Shown: positions 52,053 through 59,102 of the stretch, piece after piece | How positions within the stretch are numbered: position 1 is the first letter of the stretch | Layout: every line of letters begins with the position of its first letter | DNA from: DATMAM01 sp035559995 | GTDB taxonomy: Bacteria; Desulfobacterota; Binatia; UBA9968 | Assembly: GCA_035559995.1 (NCBI GenBank) | Contig: DATMAM010000031.1 | Location: forward strand, 1-64,000 | Reading direction: 5' to 3' | DNA: 64,000 nt | The notes under the pieces: model-generated | What the model saw: the letters and a program-made list of their open reading frames with translations, nothing else | Database searches by the model: none | What the model was told of the DNA's origin: nothing | Translations under genes and position numbers: made by a program

Positions 52053-53420
52053 ATGCCCTACGAAGCGGAACGCGGCGCGATCACAATCGCTCTCGGCGGC
52101 GATGTCATGCCCTCGCGCCGGCTCGCGGTCCACCGCGAGCCGGAGTTTCTCAAGCTGCGCGAGATTCTCGCGAGCGCCGATGCGACGTTTGCCAATCTGG
52201 AAACTTTGGTCATCCGTTACGGCGAGGGACATCCCAGCGTGCGCACCGGGACGCATATGGTCACCGAGCCCGAATTGCTCGAAGACTTAAAATGGTTCGG
52301 CTTCAAGATGGTAAGCTGCGCTAACAGCCACTCGTTCAACTTTGGCGAAGAGGGCCTTTTGCTCCAGAATAGATATCTCGACGAAGCCGGCCTCTTGCAC
52401 GCCGGCACCGGCGCGAACCTCCGCCAGGCCAGCAGTCCCGTTTATCTCGACACGCCGCGCGGGCGGGTCGCGCTTATCGCCGCCACCGCGCACATTCATT
52501 CCCTTAACCATCGCGCGGGCCACCAGAGAGTCGATTTCCCCGGAAAGCCCGGAGTGAACCCGCTCGGGCATAAGACAACGTTTGTGGTCGATCGCGAGGC
52601 GTTCGCCGCGTTAAGACGAATCGGGAGCCAACTCGGCTTTGATGCCGAGCGCCAACGCGTCCTCGATCACGGCTTCCACGCGCCGTCGGAGGTCGGGGCC
52701 GCAAGCGACACCGAGTACGAGTTTCGCGGCGAGCGCTACGTCCTCGGCAAAACCTTCGATATCCGCACGGAATGCAACCGCGGCGACGTCGAGGAAAATC
52801 TGCGGCAGATACGCGAGGCGCGGCGGCAGGCGGATTTTGTCATCATGAGCCTGCACAATCAGGAGATGATTGGCAGAAGCTGGCTCACCGCGACCCGCCG
52901 CGTGGATGTCGATCAGCAACCCGAATTTGTCGTGGAGTTTGCGCGGCAGGCGATCGATGCAGGCGCGGACATCTTCGCCTGCCATGGACCGCACATGTTT
53001 TTAGGAATTGAGATTTACAACGGCAAACCGATCTTTTATAGCCTGGGAAATCTGATTTTTCAGAACGATACCTTGCGCCATATTCCGGCGAATCCTTACG
53101 AGCGCTTCCGGCTCGACCCGTACGCCACGCCGTCCGATTTTTTTGATAGGCGCTCTGCCAACGACACCAGGGGCCATGCCGCCACGCCGGAATCGCTCGA
53201 AAGCGCCGTTGCCGTCTGCGACTTCGAAGACAAAGCCCTGCGCCAGATCCGGCTCTACCCCGTCGATTTGGGATTCGGCCGCCCCCGCTCGCAGCGCGGC
53301 CGCCCCATTCTTGCCGGCCCGGAACTCGCAAGGAAAATTCTCGACCGCATCGCGCGGCTCTCTCAATTCTACGGCACTCCGATCGAGCAAGCCGACGGCC
53401 TCGGCATCGTTCGCGTCTGA
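52053..53420 (+). CDS. CapA-family (poly-gamma-glutamate capsule-type) metallophosphatase-like protein
   Basis: A 455-residue member of the CapA/PGA_cap family (calcineurin-like fold). Landmarks: IALGGDVMPSRRL (D17), NLETLVIRYGEG, VSCANSHSFNFGEEGL, VIMSLHNQE and the family ending GPHMFLGIEIYNGKPIFYS. Most CapA proteins carry an N-terminal membrane anchor; none is visible here, so it is probably cytoplasmic. AAGGAG (52040-52045) fixes the ATG at 52053; the open frame from 51285 overlaps the bicupin gene and is not coding. Catabolic clusters often contain such soluble CapA-like proteins of unknown role. Confidence 0.83.
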   Translation: MPYEAERGAITIALGGDVMPSRRLAVHREPEFLKLREILASADATFANLETLVIRYGEGHPSVRTGTHMVTEPELLEDLKWFGFKMVSCANSHSFNFGEEGLLLQNRYLDEAGLLHAGTGANLRQASSPVYLDTPRGRVALIAATAHIHSLNHRAGHQRVDFPGKPGVNPLGHKTTFVVDREAFAALRRIGSQLGFDAERQRVLDHGFHAPSEVGAASDTEYEFRGERYVLGKTFDIRTECNRGDVEENLRQIREARRQADFVIMSLHNQEMIGRSWLTATRRVDVDQQPEFVVEFARQAIDAGADIFACHGPHMFLGIEIYNGKPIFYSLGNLIFQNDTLRHIPANPYERFRLDPYATPSDFFDRRSANDTRGHAATPESLESAVAVCDFEDKALRQIRLYPVDLGFGRPRSQRGRPILAGPELARKILDRIARLSQFYGTPIEQADGLGIVRV

Positions 53421-53494
53421 ACCGGTTGCGCATCGCTGCGCTTTTCGGGTAAGGTCACACAGTTATCACGCACCAAGGAGGATCAAAAAATCTT

Positions 53495-54667
53495 ATGCCT
53501 GATTTCAAGCTGATTTCATGCGATGGCCACGTGAATGAACCACCGGCAGCTTGGGAGCGCGTGCAGAAACAGTACGGCGACCGCGCGCCCAGAGTCGTTA
53601 AAGACCCGCCAGGCGTGCCGAAAGGAACTTGGCTTCTGTGCGAGGGCCTTCCACCCATCGGTGTTTCCCATTACTCCAAGGGGCTGGCGGTCGGAAAGGA
53701 TCACGGCATTTCTGAGGTTGAACAGGAGAAGCACTTCGAAACCATTCGCTTCAACGAAAATTTCCGCTTTGAGGATTTTCCCGGCGGGTGGGACCCGGCG
53801 GCTCGGCTCAAAGATCAGGACAGAGACGGCATTGAAGCGGAGGTTCTGTTCCCAAGCCCCTGTCGTTTTTTCTACGCGCTAACCGACGAGCCTTTTCAAC
53901 GCGCGATCTTTCACTCTTACAATGACTGGCTCCACCAATTCTGCAGCTACGATTCGCGGCGACTGGTCGGCATCGCGCTGATTCCTATCATCGATGTCAA
54001 GCACGGCGTCGAGGACATTTACCGCTACGCCAAGCTCGGCTTTCGCGCGATCCAGATCCCGACGCGAATCAAAGACAGCGGCTACTACGAGCCGATCTAC
54101 GAGCCGCTCTGGGCGGCGGTGGAAGAGACCGGCGTCGTTATCAACGTGCACACGAGCATCACGCAGGGCGAGCCGCGCACGCATTTCGAAGGGCCTCGCC
54201 CGGAGGCGCCGTGGAAACGCATTGCCGGTTTGGGCAATCGCCAGATGCCGGCGCAGCAGTTCCTGGGAAACCTGATTTTCTCAGGCGTGTTTGACCGGCA
54301 CCCGAAGCTTAAGGTAGTCTGCGCGGAATTTGACGTCGGCTGGGTCGCCAATCTCGTTCAGCAAATCGACTACTGGTTCGGCCGTGAAAGCACCTATGAC
54401 GCGGACCGTAACGTCAACAAGCTTCCGCCGAGCGAGTACTTCAGACGCAACGTCTACTTCACATTCCAGGATGATCGCGCCGGCGTTCTGACGACGCCGG
54501 TTTATGGAGAGGACAATTATCTCTGGGCGAGCGACTATCCTCACGGGGTCACCACCTTTCCATACTCCAAGGAAACCGTGGACCGAAATTTTGAAGGAAT
54601 CGATCCGGTTGTGAAGCGAAAGATCGCGCGCGAAAACGCGCTTAAACTGTACAACATGGGACTGTAG
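53495..54667 (+). CDS. Amidohydrolase (amidohydrolase_2 / ACMSD-like) family protein, copy 1
   Basis: A 390-residue TIM-barrel metal-dependent hydrolase or decarboxylase. Metal-site landmarks: D10-G-H12 near the N-terminus, the VHTS histidine in VINVHTSITQG, the CAEFD segment at the end of the barrel and the catalytic Asp in LWASDYPHG. The family includes ACMSD, 2,6-dihydroxybenzoate decarboxylase and other non-hydrolytic decarboxylases. AAGGAGG lies upstream with a longer than usual gap (about 13 bases). Followed after 29 bases by a receptor and then by a second amidohydrolase. Confidence 0.87.
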   Translation: MPDFKLISCDGHVNEPPAAWERVQKQYGDRAPRVVKDPPGVPKGTWLLCEGLPPIGVSHYSKGLAVGKDHGISEVEQEKHFETIRFNENFRFEDFPGGWDPAARLKDQDRDGIEAEVLFPSPCRFFYALTDEPFQRAIFHSYNDWLHQFCSYDSRRLVGIALIPIIDVKHGVEDIYRYAKLGFRAIQIPTRIKDSGYYEPIYEPLWAAVEETGVVINVHTSITQGEPRTHFEGPRPEAPWKRIAGLGNRQMPAQQFLGNLIFSGVFDRHPKLKVVCAEFDVGWVANLVQQIDYWFGRESTYDADRNVNKLPPSEYFRRNVYFTFQDDRAGVLTTPVYGEDNYLWASDYPHGVTTFPYSKETVDRNFEGIDPVVKRKIARENALKLYNMGL

Positions 54668-54696
54668 GTGCTCCATCGCCAAGAAAGGAAAATTAT

Positions 54697-55824
54697 ATGA
54701 AGGCTGATCGGATTTTCACGTTGCTCTGCGCTCTCGCATTCTTTGGAACTTTACTTGCGGCATCGACCGGCCTCGGCGCCGCCGCAAATCCTACCCTGGC
54801 GAAGGCAAAACAGGATGCCGAGGCCAAGGGATACCTCTTTGTCGCGAGCAAGGAAGAGATCATCGCGAATGCCAAGAAAGAAGGCAATTTGCGGGTCTTG
54901 GGATCCTTGGACAAAGCCACCCTCAACGTGCTCGCCGAGGCATTCAAAAAGAAGTACCCGTTCATCAACGCGCGCGCCGACGAAATTAACGGCACGGAAG
55001 TTTACCTGCGGATGATCCAGGAGATGAAGGCGGGCCTGGCGAAGAATTGGGACGTGAACTACCTCGCCTTCGACTACTACAACGACTACCTGCCGTACCA
55101 AAAGAAGTTCGATATTCTCGGCATGGCGCAGCACGGCGTGCTGCAGATTCCCGTCAAGATGATCGACCCGATGCACCGCCACGTCATTGTCGTCGCCAGC
55201 GATCTTCAGGTCGTCGCCTATAACAGCAAGCTTTGGCCCGCGGAGAAAATCCCCAACACTTGGGAAGGGTTTTTGCGCGAAGAGTTCAAGGACAAAAAAT
55301 TCATGCTCGACATTCGCCCGAAGGACCTGGCCGCGCTCGTGCCGGCCTGGGGGCTGGAGAAAACGCTGGACTATGCGCGGAAGCTCGCGGCGCAGAACCC
55401 GGTCTGGGTGCGTGGCAACGCGCGCGCGATGCCCTTGGTCCTTTCCGGGGAGCGGCCCATCCTCTTTGGTCCGAATCTCGGCACGGTCATGGAGGCCTAC
55501 GACAAAGACCCGACGAAGACCGTTGCGTACAAGATCATCGAGCCCGTACCTACCCGCCTCAACGAGGCCCAGGCGATCCTCGGCGCCGCTCCCAATCCGC
55601 ATGCCGCGCTTCTGTGGCTGGAGTTTGTCGTCTCTCCTGAAGGCCAAGCGCTTCTCGACAAGCACGAGCCTTACGGCGCTTCGCTGCTCACGCCCGGCTC
55701 CGTTCAGGAAAAGCTCACCAAAGGGTTGAAGCTATCGATTCTGGACTGGGATCACTACACCAAGATGGGCGATTACGAGAAAAAAATCGTCGAGGCGTAC
55801 GGCTTCCCGCGGGCGGGAAAGTAA
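54697..55824 (+). CDS. ABC transporter extracellular substrate-binding protein, group A
   Basis: A 375-residue periplasmic receptor. Signal peptide to about residue 29, then ANPTLAKAKQDAEAKGYLFV, EIIANAKKEGNLRVLGSL, KKKYPFINARADEI and VVAYNSKLWPAEKI. Same N-terminal architecture as the 9135 and 32802 products. The segment 55099-55152 is base-for-base identical to 33198-33251. AAGGAAA precedes the ATG. It lies between two amidohydrolase genes, so the receptor ligand could be a substrate of both. Confidence 0.87.
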   Translation: MKADRIFTLLCALAFFGTLLAASTGLGAAANPTLAKAKQDAEAKGYLFVASKEEIIANAKKEGNLRVLGSLDKATLNVLAEAFKKKYPFINARADEINGTEVYLRMIQEMKAGLAKNWDVNYLAFDYYNDYLPYQKKFDILGMAQHGVLQIPVKMIDPMHRHVIVVASDLQVVAYNSKLWPAEKIPNTWEGFLREEFKDKKFMLDIRPKDLAALVPAWGLEKTLDYARKLAAQNPVWVRGNARAMPLVLSGERPILFGPNLGTVMEAYDKDPTKTVAYKIIEPVPTRLNEAQAILGAAPNPHAALLWLEFVVSPEGQALLDKHEPYGASLLTPGSVQEKLTKGLKLSILDWDHYTKMGDYEKKIVEAYGFPRAGK

Positions 55825-55846
55825 GAACTCGACGCTTGGAAGTGAC

Positions 55847-55910
55847 GGAGTAATGGATGACGGAGGATTGATCCACACCATTACTCCAGTACTCCATCAC
55901 TCCATCCCAT
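55847..55910. repeat. Short repeat cluster with inverted arms between receptor and amidohydrolase
   Basis: GGAGTAATGG (55847-55856) and CCATTACTCC (55878-55887) form a perfect 10-bp inverted repeat. The right arm continues as a series of related CTCCA units (CAGTACTCCATCACTCCATC). This composition is unlike the surrounding genes and resembles dispersed intergenic repeats. It could act as a hairpin in the mRNA. Confidence 0.5.
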
Positions 55911-55926
55911 CCAGGACTAATCGCTT

Positions 55927-57030
55927 ATGATCATCGACGCCGACGGTCATCTTTTCGAGACGGAAGAGATCTTCGCCGAATACATGGAGCCGTCGCTGCG
56001 CCGCTACCGGCCGCGGCTCATCGAGGACGATGAAGGCAACTCCTTCTGGGTCGCCGACGGCTTTACGCGCTATCGCCGGCCGGTGATTCCCGGCGCGTTC
56101 CTCCCGGGCACCGCCGCGCCTCCCAGCGCAAAGAAGGCCAACGCCCGGCGCGCTTCCGCCGGCAGCCAGACGCTGTCCAACATCCAGGAGCGCCTTGACG
56201 ATCTCGACCGCGAAGGGATCGACGTTCAGTTTCTCTTTCCCAGTTTTCTCCTCGAAGTGAACACCTGGCGGGACGGCGTTTTGGCGAACGGCGTCTGCCG
56301 CGCCTACAATACCTGGCTTGCCCGAGTTTGCGCCGAGTCTCCCGCGCGGCTAAAAGGCGTCGGGCTCGTCTGCCTGCGCGATCCCGAAGGCGCCGCTCAG
56401 GAAGTCCCGCGGATCCGTGAGCTTGGCTTGGCGGCCGTGATGATCAGCGGGACGGTCGGCAAAGGCCGCCTCGACGATCCCGCCAACGAGGTCTTTTTCG
56501 CCGCGGCAAACCGGCTGAAGCTCCCGATCGCCGTGCATTTCAACCTGCAGTTTCCCGGAGTGAGCGATCTGTTTCCGCATTTCTTCCCCACGCGCGTGCT
56601 CGCCGGTATCTTCCCGCTGATGGCCGGTTTTACGAGCGTGCTCTGTTGCGGCTTATTGGAGCGCTATCCGGACCTCCGCTTCGCCTTTCTCGAGGGAGGC
56701 TGTAACTGGATCTCGTTTTACCTCGAGCGCATGGACGACCATTTCGATAACCCGCGCTACAACGCCCGCCAGCTTATCAGCCGCCGCCCGAGCGAGTACT
56801 TCCATTCGGGCCGGATTTTCTTTGGCTGCGAAGGAAACGAGCCCTTCCTGCCGCGCGTCATCGAGGAGATCGGCGACGATAAGCTGATGTTTTCTTCCGA
56901 CTACCCGCACGCGGACCGAACCGAAGGGACCGCCCGCATGCTGCAGGCGCGCGAGGATCTTTCGCCCGCAAGCAAGAAAAAAATACTCGAAGAGAACGCG
57001 CGGCGGTTCTACGGCTTCCCGGGGTCGTAA
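55927..57030 (+). CDS. Amidohydrolase (amidohydrolase_2 / ACMSD-like) family protein, copy 2
   Basis: A 367-residue TIM-barrel metal enzyme. Metal-site landmarks: D4-A-D6-G-H8-L-F-E11 at the N-terminus, the AVHFNLQF histidine, FLEGGCNWISFYLERMD and the terminal-barrel Asp in SSDYPHAD. Full family length. It is only loosely similar to the copy at 53495 (different N-terminus and lid), so it is probably not a recent duplicate. It follows the group A receptor by 102 bases containing a repeat cluster. No strong ribosome-binding site is seen. Confidence 0.87.
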   Translation: MIIDADGHLFETEEIFAEYMEPSLRRYRPRLIEDDEGNSFWVADGFTRYRRPVIPGAFLPGTAAPPSAKKANARRASAGSQTLSNIQERLDDLDREGIDVQFLFPSFLLEVNTWRDGVLANGVCRAYNTWLARVCAESPARLKGVGLVCLRDPEGAAQEVPRIRELGLAAVMISGTVGKGRLDDPANEVFFAAANRLKLPIAVHFNLQFPGVSDLFPHFFPTRVLAGIFPLMAGFTSVLCCGLLERYPDLRFAFLEGGCNWISFYLERMDDHFDNPRYNARQLISRRPSEYFHSGRIFFGCEGNEPFLPRVIEEIGDDKLMFSSDYPHADRTEGTARMLQAREDLSPASKKKILEENARRFYGFPGS

Positions 57031-57165
57031 AGCTGGCCGTCGCGAAACACATTTCGGCGCTGATCAGCGCCAGCGATGGCATGGGAAATGGCAACTGGGC
57101 GATTGCGTCGCCCTATACGCCCAACCTCCGGCATCTGCGGTGATCGAACGATCGCCCTACCTTCT

Positions 57166-57762
57166 TCATTGGGCATCTACACCGTGTCCACCCCTTACGC
57201 ACCAGACAAATAGTGCGGAAGTCTTGACAAAAGTTGCCCCTGCTGTGCCTGAAAAGAAGCTCACCGCCCGCACGGCGTTGAGCGTCGGATCAGGATGCGA
57301 GGTTGCAGACCAGTAAAAGTGATCTTGCACATTCTGGAACGGATGGCCGACTGGCAGCACCGAAACGGACTTCGTCGGATCAAACTGTGCCGGATCCAGC
57401 AGGCTTGCCAATTCTTGGACCGTTGGAAGCCGCCAGCCTTTACGGTTTCCGACACTCAGATCCACACACCGGGTTAGAGCTTGCTCCCAGGTCCTCTCGC
57501 CTGAATCTCCCGAAGGTAAAGGGAAAACACTCGGATGCAATGGTGATCGCTCCCAGACGAGCCCGGTCTCGCGGTCGAGGACAGCTTGGCTGTTCCAATT
57601 AGACAGTACAATGAAACGAGTCGATGAAGGCAGTTTCTGGTCCCACGATGGCCACGCATAGTAAGGACCATTAGCCGTGGTCTGCGCCTCAACATGACCG
57701 GCAGCGAGCGCGACCACCACCAAGAGGGCGAGTCCTAATGCGTAAACCGGTTTGCTTTTCAT
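57166..57762 (-). CDS. Exported DUF1566 (Lcl C-terminal domain) protein
   Basis: A 198-residue secreted protein. Residues 1-26 form a Sec signal (GLALLVVVALAAGHVEA). The rest is a DUF1566 domain: GLVWERSP, WEQALTRCVDL, GWRLPTVQELASLLDP, FYWSAT and VWCVRGG. GAGGAGG lies 6 bases before the ATG at 57762; the frame extends to 57864 without a site. Domain function is unknown, but it is common in cell-surface proteins. Base composition is lower in GC than in the transport genes. Confidence 0.87.
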   Translation of the reverse strand: MKSKPVYALGLALLVVVALAAGHVEAQTTANGPYYAWPSWDQKLPSSTRFIVLSNWNSQAVLDRETGLVWERSPLHPSVFPLPSGDSGERTWEQALTRCVDLSVGNRKGWRLPTVQELASLLDPAQFDPTKSVSVLPVGHPFQNVQDHFYWSATSHPDPTLNAVRAVSFFSGTAGATFVKTSALFVWCVRGGHGVDAQ

Positions 57763-57838
57763 TTTATTTCCTCCTCGCGTTTGTATTTGTTTAGTTGTGT
57801 CCGATGGCCTCCCTCGAACCTGTCGAGGGGTTAAAGAA

Positions 57839-58309
57839 TCATCGTCGCGCCAGTGCCTCCTCAAACAACTCTAGCGCACGCTGGCGCACCGACTCGTCGG
57901 GATCCACGAGCGCGTGGGTCACCGGGTCGAGCGTTTCTCCAGAATTACGTGCCCAGCTCTCGAGAGCCGAGACTCGCAGGCTTGGGTCCGGATCCTCACG
58001 CGCCACAGTGCGCCATTCGAGATCCTCGATAGACTCCCGTTCGGCGTCTGCTACCTTGAGTTGCGAATTCTCGGAGGATGGGTGGAGCCCCTCCATTTTA
58101 GTCGGGATAGGCTCCGCGATGCCCATCGACAGCCTCACCGGGACGGGCAACTTTTTTGAAGCTTTCGAGCTTGGATGATCCTCTGGTGACTTCACGCAGG
58201 CTGAAACGCAAGCTGCGAGTGTCCCTACCAGCAGCAGAGTCACACTCGCCTTTATCCTCTCCCTCCCGCGGAAGGAAACAGACGTAAACTTATGACGACA
58301 CATATTCAC
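57839..58309 (-). CDS. Lipoprotein with HEAT-like repeats
   Basis: A 156-residue protein. The N-terminal LLLVGTLAACVSAC ends in a lipobox-like LAAC, so it is probably a lipoprotein anchored in the inner or outer membrane. The C-terminal 60 residues contain two HEAT-like helices pairs (EDPDPSLRVSALESWARN and VDPDESVRQRALELFEEAL). The middle is polar. It lies 13 bases from the PEP-CTERM gene on the same strand and is probably co-transcribed with it. Function is not recognisable. Confidence 0.68.
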   Translation of the reverse strand: MNMCRHKFTSVSFRGRERIKASVTLLLVGTLAACVSACVKSPEDHPSSKASKKLPVPVRLSMGIAEPIPTKMEGLHPSSENSQLKVADAERESIEDLEWRTVAREDPDPSLRVSALESWARNSGETLDPVTHALVDPDESVRQRALELFEEALARR

Positions 58310-58322
58310 GGGCTCGAGTCAA

Positions 58323-58898
58323 TCAGAACTCAACGGAACGTCTGTGCCTCGCCAGCGCTCCGGCGCCAAGGAGTGTCAGCCCGCTCGCGAGCAGCGCCGA
58401 CGTTGCTGGCTCTCGAACCGTGGAAGATGTTGTGGATGGACTTTCTACGGTGATGGGAGACTCGCCGTCGCCAAGCAGTGTGAATTCGACGTATGCCAAT
58501 ATCCCATCGCCCGACGGACCCGGCGGCAGACCACCATACCCACCGGCGATGAGGCTCACTAACCCGTTAACATTATCGATGACGCCTGGCACGAAGAGGC
58601 TGAACGGTCCCGCTGTAAATGGTCCTTCCGTTACAGGGCCAGTTATGACATCGCAGAATGAATCGGTTGCGGGATCGCATCCCGTGTTGACTTGCACATC
58701 GGCCGGATCGAAGGTCAGATCGAACTGCCACGTGACCAAGTCCACCGCGCCCATGATTTGGATTGGAACAACAAACGTGGGTGAGGTTGGAGTATAGGAT
58801 CCGACTGAGATTATGGCGTCAGCTCCCGCCCGCGTTATTCCAACGCACAGCAGTGCGAATCCAACTGCCGCGCAAGTCACCATCTGTCTACCGTTCAT
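58323..58898 (-). CDS. PEP-CTERM-type exported protein
   Basis: A 191-residue secreted protein: signal peptide (about 1-26, ITRAGADA), a cohesin- or Ig-like core with WQFDLTFDPADVQV and YVEFTLLGDG, then the exosortase sorting signal: REPAT, a hydrophobic stretch (SALLASGLTLLGAGALA) and a basic tail (RHRR). The motif reads REPAT in place of the usual PEP, which is an accepted variant. AGAGGG precedes the ATG. No exosortase gene is in the window, so the sorter is elsewhere. Confidence 0.85.
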   Translation of the reverse strand: MNGRQMVTCAAVGFALLCVGITRAGADAIISVGSYTPTSPTFVVPIQIMGAVDLVTWQFDLTFDPADVQVNTGCDPATDSFCDVITGPVTEGPFTAGPFSLFVPGVIDNVNGLVSLIAGGYGGLPPGPSGDGILAYVEFTLLGDGESPITVESPSTTSSTVREPATSALLASGLTLLGAGALARHRRSVEF

Positions 58899-59102
58899 TG
58901 TGATTGCCCTCTGGAATGCTTAATGTTCATCCACCTGGTTCCGCGATTTACAACCGAGCATTTGTATCACGACACCGATAACCGATCGCATACGGATTCA
59001 GAAAGATGTGCAAAACTTTTTGCATCCGAGACTGCAAAGAAACCTTACGCTTGCACAGAACGGGACAGGCAGCTCTTGCAATACGAAAAACCAGCCAGTT
59101 TC

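Noticed and set aside
55860..55910. CTCCA-type repeats considered as a CRISPR array
   Set aside because: Units are far too short and have no spacers of even length; no cas gene in the window.
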